Source of the DNA: Serpentinimonas maccroryi
Lineage (GTDB): Bacteria > Pseudomonadota > Gammaproteobacteria > Burkholderiales > Burkholderiaceae_C
Assembly: GCF_000828915.1 (NCBI RefSeq)
Contig: NZ_AP014569.1
Span: 2,418,001-2,482,000, forward strand
Reading direction: 5' to 3'
DNA: 64,000 bases
The notes beneath the pieces were generated by a model that saw only the letters and a program-made list of their open reading frames with translations, searched no databases and was not told where the DNA came from. Positions 36,134 through 45,245 of the stretch are shown piece after piece. The number at the start of each line of letters is the position of its first letter. Within the stretch, counting starts at the first letter, position 1. The translations under genes and the position numbers were made by a program.

Positions 36134-37267
36134 ACCACCTCCCAGGCAAACCTCGCCGTCGTAGAGCACGGCGCTTTGCCCGGGCGTGACGGCCCATTGG
36201 GGTTGATCGAACTGCAGGGTGAAATGGGCGCCGGGCTCAGCGGTGGGCTCTGCGCCGGGCTCGAAGCGGCACGGGGCGTCGGCCTGGCGGTAGCGTGTTT
36301 TGGCGCCGTAGGGCCCCGGTGGCGGGGGGCTGCCGCTCACCCAGCTGGCGTCTTGGGCCTGCAGCGCGTCAGACAGCAACCACGGGTGCTCGTGCCCCTG
36401 CACCGCCCACAGGGTGTTGTGGGCCAGGTCTTTGCGCGCCACGAACCAGGGCGCGTGCTCGCCGCCGCCGTGGGCGCCCGCACGGGGTTTGAGGCCGCCG
36501 ATGCCCAGCCCCTGGCGCTGGCCCAGGGTGTAAAAGCTCAGGCCCACGTGTTGGCCGATGGTGCGTCCGTCGGGGGCGCGGATGGGGCCGGGCTGGTGCT
36601 GCAGGTAGCGGCCCAAAAATTCGCGAAACGGGCGCTCGCCGATGAAGCAGATGCCGGTGCTGTCTTTTTTGCGCGCATTGGGCAGGCCGATCTCGGCGGC
36701 GATGCGGCGCACCTCGGTCTTGCGCAGCTCGCCCACCGGAAAGCAGGTGCGCGCCAGCTGCGCCTGCGTGAGGCGGTGCAAAAAGTAGCTCTGGTCTTTG
36801 AGCCCATCGAGCCCTTTGAGCAGCTGGTAGCGGCCGCTGGCGGCGTCGAGGCGCACGCGGGCGTAGTGGCCGGTGGCGATCTGCTCGGCCCCTAGGCGCA
36901 GCGCGTGCTCCAAAAAGGCCTTGAACTTGATCTCGGCGTTGCACAGCACGTCGGGGTTGGGCGTGCGCCCGGCCTGGTATTCGCGCAAAAACTCGGCAAA
37001 TACGCGCTCGCGGTATTCGGCGGCAAAATTGACGTGCTCGAGCTCGATGCCGATGCGGTCGGCCACGCTGGCGGCGTCGATCCAGTCTTGGCGGCTGCTG
37101 CAATGGGCGCTGGCGCCGTCGCCGCTGTCGTCGCTTTGGTCGTCATCCTCCCAGTTTTTCATGAAGATGCCGATGACCTCATGGCCCTGCTGCTTGAGCA
37201 GCCAGGCGCTGACGGCGGAATCGACACCGCCCGACAGTCCGACGACGACACGGGGTTTGCTGCTCAT
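36017..37267 (-). CDS. mnmA: tRNA-specific 2-thiouridylase MnmA, with atypical C-terminal tail
   Basis: 416 residues from ATG 37267; upstream open frame to 37402 is not family sequence. PP-loop [15 protein letters not shown] is at residues 10-24, the catalytic Cys pair lies in [12 protein letters not shown] and [12 protein letters not shown], and the enzyme ends with [16 protein letters not shown] at 363-378. MnmA adds sulfur to U34 of tRNA Lys, Glu and Gln. Family members normally end a few residues after this motif. Here 38 further residues ([15 protein letters not shown] and on) are read from islet DNA, ending at 36017, because the insertion replaced the native stop. The tail probably does not abolish activity, but this is inference. 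Its own displaced 3' end persists at 34791-34835. Confidence 0.95.
   Translation of the reverse strand: MSSKPRVVVGLSGGVDSAVSAWLLKQQGHEVIGIFMKNWEDDDQSDDSGDGASAHCSSRQDWIDAASVADRIGIELEHVNFAAEYRERVFAEFLREYQAGRTPNPDVLCNAEIKFKAFLEHALRLGAEQIATGHYARVRLDAASGRYQLLKGLDGLKDQSYFLHRLTQAQLARTCFPVGELRKTEVRRIAAEIGLPNARKKDSTGICFIGERPFREFLGRYLQHQPGPIRAPDGRTIGQHVGLSFYTLGQRQGLGIGGLKPRAGAHGGGEHAPWFVARKDLAHNTLWAVQGHEHPWLLSDALQAQDASWVSGSPPPPGPYGAKTRYRQADAPCRFEPGAEPTAEPGAHFTLQFDQPQWAVTPGQSAVLYDGEVCLGGGVIGTASAACGNWRSRSAQAPAPSTTALPTCGASDHGPD
36134..36178. repeat. 45-bp direct repeat, right copy (within mnmA)
   Basis: Encodes MnmA residues 364-378 on the minus strand. It matches 34791-34835 at 43 of 45 positions, differing at the tenth and thirty-first bases. 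It marks the right boundary of the islet. Confidence 0.85.
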
Positions 37268-37302
37268 GGTGGGGCGTTCAGCCTCTAGTAAAAGGGGGGC
37301 CG

Positions 37303-38649
37303 TCAGCCCCAGGGGTCCAAGTCGTCGAGGCTGGCAAAGGCGCGGCGCTGCTGCTGCTCGCGCTCGGCGGCGCGCAACAGGCGGCGCTGCTCGGTGAGCC
37401 AAGGCTTGAGGGTGGCCAGCGCCTGCACCTGCTCTAGGTCGTGCTGCATGAGCTCGAGCTCGTCTTGCAAATCGTCAAGATTGTCTTGCAGCGCGCGCCG
37501 CAGGCTGGCGAGGTTGCACACCTCATGGGGCAGCAAGTCGAACTCTTCGGCCAAGCGCCATTGGCAGGCTTGGCGGTCGCGCTCGAGCGCGGCGGCCTGC
37601 TGTTTGAGCAGCAGGGTGAGGCTGCGCAGACGCTCGTCGCCCACGCGCTCGAGGTGGTCGGGGTCCACCAGTTCGGCGCGCCACTGCAGCTCGAGCAGCG
37701 CCACCAGGTCGCGGTTGGCGTAGGCGGCGTTGACGGCGCTCATGAGCGTGTGTTTGTGCGCCTGATCGGCGGCGTCGGCGGCGCGGTCGGGGTGCAGCGC
37801 GCTGGCCAGCTGGCGGTAGAGCAGGCGCAGGGTGGCGTCGGCGTCGGCCAGGTGGGCGGCGGCCATTTCGGCGGCGGCGCTGGGTTTGCGGCGCGCTTGT
37901 TTGGCGGCGCGCTTGGCGGCCTTTTGCTGCGCCAGCTGTTCTTGCTCGTCTCGCTGCTGCTTGAATTGCTGCTGCAAGTGCTCGAGGGCGGCGTGCAGCG
38001 CGGCGCTGGGGTTGTCGGGGTCGAACTCGGGCAGCTCGGTTTCGAGCGCGTCGCCCAGGCCCTGCTGCAAGTCTTGGTGGATGGCTTTGGCTTGCTCGAG
38101 CTGGCGCTCGGCCAGGGTCTGGGGGCTGCGCCGGTCGTGCAGAGCCGCCATGTCGGCCTCACCCTCGAGCGCCAGGCTCTCGGACTGGGCGCAGACGATC
38201 TGGCGCAGCGTGTCCAACTGGTTGGCGCTCAGGCCCTTGGGTTTGCCCTCGAGCCACGGGTCGAGCGCCAGCACCATGGCGCGGCGCAGCTGCTTTTGCT
38301 GCTGCCGCAAGGGGCCCAGCAGCTGGGCGCAGCGGGTGCGGTGCGCTTGGCCGTCGGCTTCGAGCGTTTGCAGCTGCTGCCGCAGGCGCTCGATGCGCGC
38401 GCGCTCGCGCTCAAAGGCCTGCCCGGCGGCCGAGCGTTGGCGCTGGCCTGGGGCTTGCACGAGCAGGGAGGTGGCGGTGTTGGGCTGGGAGGTTTTGGGC
38501 TGGGTGGTGGCGTTGGCCGCTGCGGCGCCTAGGGGCGGCTGCTGGGGCGGCTGCTTGGGCTGGGTGTCATCGCCAAACAGGCTGGGCTGCTCGACAAAGC
38601 GCGGGTCGGGGGCGGGCGCACGGGGTGCGCTGCGGCTGGAGCGTGGCAT
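37303..38649 (-). CDS. J-domain (DnaJ-like) protein with long coiled coil
   Basis: 448 residues. The N-terminal 70 residues are Pro/Gln/Thr-rich and disordered in appearance. Residues about 80-260 are Gln/Glu/Arg-rich with heptad-like spacing, suggesting coiled coil ([19 protein letters not shown]). A J-domain core with the diagnostic HPD is at about 270-330 ([40 protein letters not shown]). A second helical region follows ([19 protein letters not shown]). HPD stimulates Hsp70 ATPase, so this is a probable DnaK co-chaperone; it lacks the Gly/Phe and zinc regions of DnaJ. Clients are unknown. It sits between proA and mnmA on the same strand with short gaps (6 and 35 nt). Confidence 0.85.
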   Translation of the reverse strand: MPRSSRSAPRAPAPDPRFVEQPSLFGDDTQPKQPPQQPPLGAAAANATTQPKTSQPNTATSLLVQAPGQRQRSAAGQAFERERARIERLRQQLQTLEADGQAHRTRCAQLLGPLRQQQKQLRRAMVLALDPWLEGKPKGLSANQLDTLRQIVCAQSESLALEGEADMAALHDRRSPQTLAERQLEQAKAIHQDLQQGLGDALETELPEFDPDNPSAALHAALEHLQQQFKQQRDEQEQLAQQKAAKRAAKQARRKPSAAAEMAAAHLADADATLRLLYRQLASALHPDRAADAADQAHKHTLMSAVNAAYANRDLVALLELQWRAELVDPDHLERVGDERLRSLTLLLKQQAAALERDRQACQWRLAEEFDLLPHEVCNLASLRRALQDNLDDLQDELELMQHDLEQVQALATLKPWLTEQRRLLRAAEREQQQRRAFASLDDLDPWG

Positions 38650-38655
38650 GCGCGC

Positions 38656-40026
38656 TTAGCCCCGCACTTCGCCCTGGCCCAACACCACGTACTTGAGCGA
38701 GGTCAGGCCCTCGACCCCGACCGGGCCGCGGGCGTGGAACTTGTCGGTGCTGATGCCGATTTCGGCCCCGAGTCCGTACTCGAAGCCGTCGGCAAAGCGG
38801 GTGCTGGTGTTGACCATCACGCTGCTGGAGTCAACCTCGCGCAAAAAGCGCTGCGCGTGCACGTGACTGGTGGTGAGGATGGCGTCGGTGTGCTGGCTGC
38901 CATAGCGGTTGATGTGGGCGATGGCTTCGTCCAGCCCCGCCACCAGCTTGATGCTGATGATGGCTGCGAGGTATTCGGTGCCCCAGTCGGCCTCGGTGGC
39001 GGGAACGAGCAGCGGAGTGGGCGCGTTGCCATTTGCGCTTGACGCGGGGGCAGCGTGGTCGTGGCTTGCGGCGGCTGATGGGGCGGTGGTGGCTAGGCCC
39101 AGCGCCGGCTGCAAGATGGCCAAGCTCTCGGGGCAGCAGCGCATCTGCACGCCTTTGGCGGCAAACACCGCGCCCATGCGCGGCAAAAACGCGCCCGCCA
39201 CGGCGCGCGCCACCAGCAGGCTTTCGGTGGCGTTGCAGGGGCTGTATTTTTGGGTTTTGGCGTTGTCGGTCACGCGCAGCGCCAGCTCGAGGTCGCAAGG
39301 GTCATCGACGTAGGTGTGGCAGTTGCCATCTAGGTGCTTGATCACCGGCACCTTGGCTTCGGCGCTGATGCGCTCGATCAGCCCCTTGCCGCCGCGCGGA
39401 ATGATCACGTCCACGTACTGCGGCAGCGCGATCAGCTGGCCCACGGCGGCGCGGTCGGTGCAGGGCACCAGCTGCACCGCTTCGGGCGGCAGGCCGGCGG
39501 CGCCCAGCGCCTGCTGCACCAGCGCCGCCAGCGCGCGGTTGCTGGCGATGGCCTCGGAGCCGCCGCGCAAAATGCAGGCGTTGCCGCTCTTGATGGCCAG
39601 CGACGCAGCCTCGATGGTGACGTTGGGCCGGCTCTCGTAAATCATGCCAAACACGCCGATGGGCACGCGCATCTGGCCCACGCGGATGCCGCTGGGCTGC
39701 TGGCGCAAACCGCTGATCTCGCCGATGAGGTCGGGCAAGGCGGCCAGCTGCTCGCAGCCTTGGGCGCAGGTTTCGAGCGCCGCTGCGCTCAGGCGCAAGC
39801 GGTCCAGCAGCGGCTCGGCCAACCCGGCAGCGCGCGCGCGCTCGAGGTCGAGCGCGTTGGCGGCTTGCAGCGGCGCGCCGTGCTGGCGCAGCAAAGCAGC
39901 CAAAGCGCGCAGCGCCGCCGCCTTGGTGGCCGCGCTGGCACTGGCCATCTGCGCCGCCGCGGCGCGGGCCTGGCGGCCCAAGGTGGGCACGAGTTCGGGG
40001 GTGTAGGCTTGAGCGTGATCGTCCAT
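38656..40026 (-). CDS. proA: Glutamate-5-semialdehyde dehydrogenase
   Basis: 456 residues from ATG 40026. The signature segments are [20 protein letters not shown] with [46 protein letters not shown] and [14 protein letters not shown], the last carrying the catalytic Cys. [20 protein letters not shown] and [17 protein letters not shown] close the protein. It reduces gamma-glutamyl phosphate to glutamate semialdehyde with NADPH in proline synthesis. An insert of about 30 residues rich in Ala, Ser, Pro and His (near residues 325-355) precedes the conserved [12 protein letters not shown] and makes it longer than the usual 415-425. No proB is adjacent. Confidence 0.97.
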   Translation of the reverse strand: MDDHAQAYTPELVPTLGRQARAAAAQMASASAATKAAALRALAALLRQHGAPLQAANALDLERARAAGLAEPLLDRLRLSAAALETCAQGCEQLAALPDLIGEISGLRQQPSGIRVGQMRVPIGVFGMIYESRPNVTIEAASLAIKSGNACILRGGSEAIASNRALAALVQQALGAAGLPPEAVQLVPCTDRAAVGQLIALPQYVDVIIPRGGKGLIERISAEAKVPVIKHLDGNCHTYVDDPCDLELALRVTDNAKTQKYSPCNATESLLVARAVAGAFLPRMGAVFAAKGVQMRCCPESLAILQPALGLATTAPSAAASHDHAAPASSANGNAPTPLLVPATEADWGTEYLAAIISIKLVAGLDEAIAHINRYGSQHTDAILTTSHVHAQRFLREVDSSSVMVNTSTRFADGFEYGLGAEIGISTDKFHARGPVGVEGLTSLKYVVLGQGEVRG

Positions 40027-40179
40027 GGGGGGATTTTCGCATCAGTGCCGTGCTTTGGTTGGGCGGGTGCGTGTTTGGGGGCGCAGCTAGGTTGCGTGTT
40101 TGGGCTTCGTGGTCGGCCCTCATGCGCTAGCATCTGAGTTGGGCCCCCTTTTTGCTCCACCCATCAATCCTTGTCCAGC

Positions 40180-40893
40180 ATGAGCACCTACCTCTTTGAC
40201 CCACCACCCGTCGCCGCGCTGGCTGTACGCGGCTTGGCGCAGCGTTTCCCCGTGAAGCGGCTGTTTTTCGTGGGCCGAAACTACGCCGCGCACGCCGCCG
40301 AAATGGGCTTTACGGTGGACAAAAGCCGCGAAACGCCGTTTTATTTCACCAAATCGCTCAGCACGCTGGTGCCCAGCGGCGCCACGCTGCCCTACCCGCC
40401 CGGCACGCGCAACTTCCACTACGAAGTCGAGCTGGTGGTGGCGCTGCACCAAGGCGGCTTTGAAGTGACCCCAGAGCAGGCACCGGCGCTGATCTACGGC
40501 TACGGCGTGGGGCTGGACATGACGCGGCGCGACTTGCAGCAGGCGGCGCGCGAGCTGGGCCGCCCTTGGGACTTGGGCAAAGACGTGGAGCACGGCGCCG
40601 TGTGCTCGGAGCTGCTGCCGCTGCCGGGGCAGGTGCTGGCGCCATCGGCCATCGGCCTGCAAGTGAACGGCCAGACGCGGCAGCAGGCCAGCACCGAGCA
40701 GCTGATCTGGAGCATCCCAGAGCTGATCGCTGACCTGTCGCGCTTTTACCACCTGCAGCCCGGCGACCTGATCTACACCGGCACCCCCGAGGGTGTGGGG
40801 CCAGTGCAACCCGGTGACCAGCTGCGCGGCTGGGTTGAGGGGGTGGGTGAAGTCGCCGTGGCCATTGGGCCGGTGGACGGGCCGCAGGTTTGA
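40180..40893 (+). CDS. Fumarylacetoacetate hydrolase-family protein
   Basis: 237 residues from ATG 40180; a TTG at 40171 would add three residues. FAH-fold signatures: FFVGRNYAAHAAEMG, FHYEVELVVALHQGG with metal-binding Glu residues, YGYGVGLDMTRRDLQQAARE, LGRPWDLGKDVEHGAV and IYTGTPEGVGPVQPGD. Small members of this family hydrolyse or decarboxylate acylpyruvates or related 1,3-diketo acids; EAENF-type specificity cannot be assigned. It is divergent from proA (153 bp) and convergent with dacB (18 bp). No aromatic degradation genes surround it, so a housekeeping acylpyruvase-like role is the simplest guess. Confidence 0.93.
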   Translation: MSTYLFDPPPVAALAVRGLAQRFPVKRLFFVGRNYAAHAAEMGFTVDKSRETPFYFTKSLSTLVPSGATLPYPPGTRNFHYEVELVVALHQGGFEVTPEQAPALIYGYGVGLDMTRRDLQQAARELGRPWDLGKDVEHGAVCSELLPLPGQVLAPSAIGLQVNGQTRQQASTEQLIWSIPELIADLSRFYHLQPGDLIYTGTPEGVGPVQPGDQLRGWVEGVGEVAVAIGPVDGPQV

Positions 40894-40911
40894 GGGTTTT
40901 GGCGCTGGGCT

Positions 40912-42510
40912 TCAGCGGCTTGCCGGGCGCTCAGCGCTGGCCGCCCACTGCACCAGCGCATCGAGCGCCGGGCGGGCGGCGTGGGCGTTGGGGTGGTTGA
41001 CGAGGGCCACCAACACCAGCCGCTGGCCGTCGGCGCGGTGCACGTAGCCGGCCAGGGCTTGCACGTCGCGCAGGCTGCCGGTTTTCAGGTGCGCCAAGCC
41101 CGCACCCATGCGGCTGCGCCGCAGTGTGCCGTCGAGGCCGCTGGCGGGCAGCGAGGCCACGAGGTCGGGCATGGCGTGTGAGGCATAGGCCTGCTGCAGC
41201 AGCCGGCCCAGGGCGAGTGCGCTGGCGCGGCCGTCGCGGCTCAGGCCCGAGCCGTTGCCCACTTCGGGCAGGGGCAGGTCGGGGCCGAAGCGCTGCAACC
41301 ACCACTGCTGCAGGCGCTGGCGTGAGCGCGCAAAGGTGGCGGGGCCATCGGCTTGGTTGAGCGCGAGCAGCAGGTGCTGGGCCATGACGTTGTTGCTGAA
41401 CTTGTTGGCATCGCGCACCACCTCGGCCAGCGTGGGCGATTCGAACACCAAGCGCTCGGTGGCGCCCACGGGCACGCTGCCTTCGCGCACCTGGCCCCCG
41501 AGCGTGCCGCCGTTGGCCAGCCACAGGGCGTGCACGGCGCGCTCGGCCATGCGGCGCGGCTCGGGGTGCGCCAGCGGCCAGTGGCGCACGCCGCAGGCAG
41601 CGGGGTAGCTGCCGTGGAAGCGCGGCTGCAAGGGGTGGGAAAAATCGGCGCGCAGGGCGGCGCGCCAGTCTCCGCACTGGGCTGGGGCGGCGTTGGCTGC
41701 CGGGGGGGGGCTGGCGGTGCTGGCGATGGCTGGGCTGCTGGCGCTGAGCGGCACCGTGGCCGGCACCTGCACCCCGGCCAGCGGCGGTTCGGCGCGGATG
41801 CGCGCCACGCCTGCCACCACATCGGGTGTGAAGGCGAACACCTGGGCGCGAAAGTTGACCAGCAGCGCGTCTGGGCCGGCGTTGTAGGCGCGCAGCGGTT
41901 CGTCGTTGAAGGTGGCGGGGTCGATCTCGGGCTCGGCAAAGGCGCTGCGGTCGAGCACGATGTCGCCCGCGATGCGCTCGATGCCCAGCGCCTGCACCCG
42001 GCGCAGCAGCAGCCAGAGTTTTTCGGTCACCAGCGCCGGGTCGCCACCGCCGCGCAGGTACAGGTTGCCGTGCAGCACGCGCTCGCGCAAGTCGCCGCTG
42101 CTATAGACCTCGGTGCGCCAGAGGTGGCCGGGGCCGAGCAGGTCGAGGGCTGCAAAACTGGTCACCAGCTTGAGCGTGGAGGCGGGGTTGAAAGGCGCGG
42201 TGTGCTGGTGCGCCAGCCACGGCGCGGCATCGGGCTGCGCCGGGGCGATCCACAGCGCCAGCGCCTCGGGCGGCAGCGCGGCGGCGCGCAGCGCGCTGGT
42301 GACGGCGGGCGGCAGGGGGGTGGTGTGGCGGGCTGCTGCGGGCGGGGCCGTGGCAGCGGTTTGGCCCGAGGCCGCCCACGCCATGCTGCTGCACAGCAGC
42401 AGACCGGCGAGGGAGGCATGGGCAGCCAAGGCGCTCAGCGTGTGCCGGGCGCTCGAGGTGCGCGGGGCCGGTGGGCGGCGCAGGGTGCCAACGGGGTGCG
42501 CTAGGAACAT
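40912..42510 (-). CDS. dacB: D-alanyl-D-alanine carboxypeptidase/endopeptidase (PBP4 type)
   Basis: 532 residues. A long N-terminal leader ends in a signal peptide (ALAAHASLAGLLLCSSMAWAAS). The three penicillin-binding motifs are all present in PBP4 order: SxxK in PASTLKLVTSF near residue 108, SxN in NKFSNNVMAQHLL, and KTG in LAHLKTGSLRDVQALAGYV. The large insertion between the first two motifs is typical of class C low-molecular-weight PBPs. It trims or cleaves D-Ala-D-Ala crosslinks of peptidoglycan in the periplasm. It is divergent from the tsaB operon across 152 bp. Confidence 0.94.
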   Translation of the reverse strand: MFLAHPVGTLRRPPAPRTSSARHTLSALAAHASLAGLLLCSSMAWAASGQTAATAPPAAARHTTPLPPAVTSALRAAALPPEALALWIAPAQPDAAPWLAHQHTAPFNPASTLKLVTSFAALDLLGPGHLWRTEVYSSGDLRERVLHGNLYLRGGGDPALVTEKLWLLLRRVQALGIERIAGDIVLDRSAFAEPEIDPATFNDEPLRAYNAGPDALLVNFRAQVFAFTPDVVAGVARIRAEPPLAGVQVPATVPLSASSPAIASTASPPPAANAAPAQCGDWRAALRADFSHPLQPRFHGSYPAACGVRHWPLAHPEPRRMAERAVHALWLANGGTLGGQVREGSVPVGATERLVFESPTLAEVVRDANKFSNNVMAQHLLLALNQADGPATFARSRQRLQQWWLQRFGPDLPLPEVGNGSGLSRDGRASALALGRLLQQAYASHAMPDLVASLPASGLDGTLRRSRMGAGLAHLKTGSLRDVQALAGYVHRADGQRLVLVALVNHPNAHAARPALDALVQWAASAERPASR

Positions 42511-42662
42511 GGGGGACGATCTCGCGGATGAGGCCTTGATTGATGCCTTGAGGGCGCCAAAGCAACCGGAGCCGGCTGGGCCTGCATCGAGATTCCGGCT
42601 GCATGGGCGCGCTGGCAGTTTAGCAGCGCCTGGTTGCGGATCTGGCAGGATAATCCAGAGCC

Positions 42663-43685
42663 ATGAACCCGACCAGCCCCGCTTTGCCCCCGCGCCCGCT
42701 TTACGCGGCGCAGCGCGTGCTGGCGATCGAGACCAGCACCGAGCGCCTGAGCGTGGCGCTGGGTGCGGCTGGGGCCCAGCCGCTGGCGCAATACCAAGGC
42801 GAGGGCGGCGCTCAAGCGTCGGCGCTGCTGATTCCGTGTCTGCTGGGTTTGCTGGACGAGGTCGGTTGGCGGCTGGATGAGCTCGATGCCATCGCCTTTG
42901 GCCAAGGGCCAGGGGCCTTCACGGGCCTGCGCACGGCCTGTGCGGTGGTGCAGGGGCTGGCGCTGGCGGCGCGCCCCGGGGGAGTGCCGGTGTTGCCGAT
43001 CGGCACCTTGCTGGCGCTGGCCGACGAGGGTTGGCACGCCGGCTGCGCGCTGGGGTTGGGGGGCGATCAACCCCGGCCGACCCGCCTAGTGGCGGCGCTG
43101 GATGCGCGCATGGGCGAGCTCTACGTGGCCGAGTTGCGTTGGCAGCCGGCCACGCAGCTGAGCGTGCCTGACTTTGCCGGCACGCCCGGTGCGCCCAGCA
43201 CTTGCGACACATTTGACGCACTTGGTGGGCCCGGCGCACCCAGCGCTTTGGCTGGCTGGCGCATGCAGGGCGCCCCGCGCCTGTGCGCGCCCGAGGCGCT
43301 GCCGCTGGAGTGGCTGCAAGGCGCCGAGGCAGAACCCACCTGGTTGCTGAGCAACGCGCTGGCCACCTACGCCGAGCGCTTGCCGCTGGCGTGGCGGGCG
43401 GTGCCGCAGGTGCCGGCATGGCCGAGCGCCGCCGCGCTGCTGCGGCTGGCGGGTTGGCATTGGGCGGCAGGGCTGGCGGTGCCCGCCGCCGAGGCGCAGC
43501 CGCTGTATGTGCGCGACCAAGTGGCGCTCACCACCGCCGAGCGTGCCGCCCTGCAGGCGCAGCGCGCGACCGAGGCCCTAGCAGAGCAAGCTGCCCAAGC
43601 TGCCCAAGCAGGGCAAATGGCCCAAACGGTTCACTCAGAGCCTGAGCGCTTGCCGCTCAAGCTCTCGGGGCAGCGGCAGCCATGA
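42663..43685 (+). CDS. tsaB: tRNA threonylcarbamoyladenosine biosynthesis protein TsaB
   Basis: 340 residues. The ASKHA-type N-terminus carries RVLAIETSTERLSVALGAAG and AFGQGPGAFTGLRTACAVVQGLALA, the TsaB signature, followed by AALDARMGELYVAELRW. It is the non-catalytic partner of TsaD in the t6A37 transferase complex. It is longer than E. coli TsaB (231) because of insertions rich in Gly/Pro (APSTCDTFDALGGPGAPSAL) and a C-terminal extension containing AAQAAQAGQ repeats. First gene of a tsaB-rimI-UDG operon; its stop overlaps the rimI ATG. Confidence 0.94.
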   Translation: MNPTSPALPPRPLYAAQRVLAIETSTERLSVALGAAGAQPLAQYQGEGGAQASALLIPCLLGLLDEVGWRLDELDAIAFGQGPGAFTGLRTACAVVQGLALAARPGGVPVLPIGTLLALADEGWHAGCALGLGGDQPRPTRLVAALDARMGELYVAELRWQPATQLSVPDFAGTPGAPSTCDTFDALGGPGAPSALAGWRMQGAPRLCAPEALPLEWLQGAEAEPTWLLSNALATYAERLPLAWRAVPQVPAWPSAAALLRLAGWHWAAGLAVPAAEAQPLYVRDQVALTTAERAALQAQRATEALAEQAAQAAQAGQMAQTVHSEPERLPLKLSGQRQP

Positions 43686-44251
43686 ACGGTGTCTTGCCGC
43701 CGGGCCTGCAATGGGCACAGATGCAGGCCGAGCACCTCGAGGCGGTGTGCGCGCTCGAGCGCCGCGCCCACGCGCACCCGTGGAGCGAGCAGCTGTTTTA
43801 CGACTCGCTGCACGCCGGGCACCAGGCGCAGCTGTTGCTGTGCGACGGCGGCACCCCGGCGGTGGAGGCGCAGCCCGTGGAGGCGCTGCAGCCGGCGTTG
43901 CGCGTGCCCGATGGCCGCCTCCTGCTGGGCTATTTCGTGGCGCAGACGCTGCTCGACGAGGTGCATTTGTACAACTTGGCCGTGGCCCGCGCGCGCCAAG
44001 GTTGGGGCGGGCTGCTGCTGCAGCGGCTGGTGGCTGCGGCTCAAGCCCAGGGCGCACAGACGCTGTGGCTGGAGGTGCGTGCCAGTAACCAGCCCGCGCT
44101 GGCGCTCTACCGGCGCGCTGGATTTGAGTCCGTGGCCACGCGCCGGGGCTACTACCCGGCCGCAGGCGGCGCGCGCGAAGACGCGCTGGTGCTGCGCCTC
44201 TGCCTGCAGCCGCTGCGCCTGACGTCGGCACAACTGGAGCCCGCTGCATGA
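43682..44251 (+). CDS. rimI: Ribosomal-protein-S18-alanine N-acetyltransferase
   Basis: 189 residues, starting at the ATG within the tsaB stop overlap. GNAT fold: ALERRAHAHPWSEQLFYDSL at the N-terminus (the family HxxPW motif), LLGYFVAQTLLDEVHLYNLA, acetyl-CoA loop ARARQGWGGLLLQRLV, then LEVRASNQPALALYRRAGFE and GYYPAAGGAREDALVL. It acetylates the N-terminal Ala of ribosomal protein S18. The insert around residues 55-75 (ATPAVEA-type, Glu/Ala-rich) is longer than in E. coli RimI. The tsaB-rimI linkage is widely conserved. Confidence 0.94.
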   Translation: MNGVLPPGLQWAQMQAEHLEAVCALERRAHAHPWSEQLFYDSLHAGHQAQLLLCDGGTPAVEAQPVEALQPALRVPDGRLLLGYFVAQTLLDEVHLYNLAVARARQGWGGLLLQRLVAAAQAQGAQTLWLEVRASNQPALALYRRAGFESVATRRGYYPAAGGAREDALVLRLCLQPLRLTSAQLEPAA

Positions 44252-45222
44252 GCGCGCACTACGAAGCGTCCGCAGGAGCACCCGATCCGGTGACCGACCC
44301 AGCGCCGGCCGCAGCCCCTGCCAGCGCCGAGGCGGCAGCCGCGCTTGCAGCGGCCGCGCGGGAGCCGGCCCGCCCGCGCTTAAGCCCGCGCCACAGCGCC
44401 ATGCTGGCCGAAATGGGCGTGCGGCCGTGGTGGCTGTTTGGCGCCCAAACCGAGGCCGCGCCCGCACCTGCACCGCAAACCGCGCCAGCACGGCCCGCGC
44501 ACCGCGCCGAGCCCGCCGCTGTGCCCGTTGCGCACCCTGCCGTCGCCCCTTCGGCGCGAGCCCCCGCACCCGCGCCTGCCCCCGCCGCAGCACCCGCGAC
44601 CACACCCCCCGCCCCCGCCCCAGACTGGGACGCGCTCGAGCAGCAGATCCGCAGCTGCCAGCGCTGCCCCTTGGGCGCGCAGCGCCAGTGCGCCGTGCCC
44701 GGCATGGGCGACCGGCGACCGGACTGGCTGCTGGTGGGCGAGGCGCCGGGCGAAGAAGAAGACCGCCAAGGCCTGCCCTTTGTCGGCCGCGCCGGGCAGT
44801 TGCTCGACCGCATGTTGGCGGCGCTGCAGCTGCAGCGCACGCAGCGGGTGCACATCACCAACGTGATCAAATGCCGGCCCCCGCAGAACCGCAACCCGGC
44901 CGCCGACGAAATCGCCCATTGCGCGCCCTATCTGCGGCGCCAGATCGAGCTGCTGCAGCCCAAAATCGTGCTCGCACTCGGGCGCTTTGCCGCCCAGACT
45001 CTGCTGGCCGAGGGCGGCTGCCTGAGCCCCGACGAGCTCCACACCCTGCCGCTGGGCAAGCTGCGCGGCCGCATCTACCAAGCGCGCATCGGTGCGCAGA
45101 CGCTGCCGCTGGTCGTCACCTACCACCCGGCCTACTTGTTGCGCAGCCCAGCCGACAAGGCGCGCGCCTGGGCCGATTTGTGCCTGGCGGCCGACGCGCT
45201 CGAGGCTGCAGCCTCAACCTAG
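44248..45222 (+). CDS. Family 4/5 uracil-DNA glycosylase with iron-sulfur cluster
   Basis: 324 residues, ATG overlapping the rimI stop. The first 130 residues are an Ala/Pro-rich low-complexity region including the short motif RHSAMLAEMGVRPWW. The glycosylase domain follows: IRSCQRCPLG (CxxC near 135), LLVGEAPGEEEDRQGLPFVG and RAGQLLDRML, TNVIKCRPPQNRNP, EIAHCAPYLRRQI and TYHPAYLLRSPADK. The four Cys fit the 4Fe-4S ligands of family 4 enzymes. It excises uracil from DNA arising through cytosine deamination. Third gene of the tsaB-rimI operon, a common arrangement in Burkholderiales. The Pro/Ala N-terminus is variable in this lineage and its role is unknown. Confidence 0.93.
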   Translation: MSAHYEASAGAPDPVTDPAPAAAPASAEAAAALAAAAREPARPRLSPRHSAMLAEMGVRPWWLFGAQTEAAPAPAPQTAPARPAHRAEPAAVPVAHPAVAPSARAPAPAPAPAAAPATTPPAPAPDWDALEQQIRSCQRCPLGAQRQCAVPGMGDRRPDWLLVGEAPGEEEDRQGLPFVGRAGQLLDRMLAALQLQRTQRVHITNVIKCRPPQNRNPAADEIAHCAPYLRRQIELLQPKIVLALGRFAAQTLLAEGGCLSPDELHTLPLGKLRGRIYQARIGAQTLPLVVTYHPAYLLRSPADKARAWADLCLAADALEAAAST

Positions 45223-45245
45223 CCCAGCCCGGCCTAGCCGGCCCT

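Noticed and set aside
40068-40104. Two copies of TGCGTGTTTGGG 25 nt apart between proA and the FAH-family gene
   Set aside because: Could be operator half-sites, but the segment is generally GT-rich and there is no regulator nearby; too weak to call.
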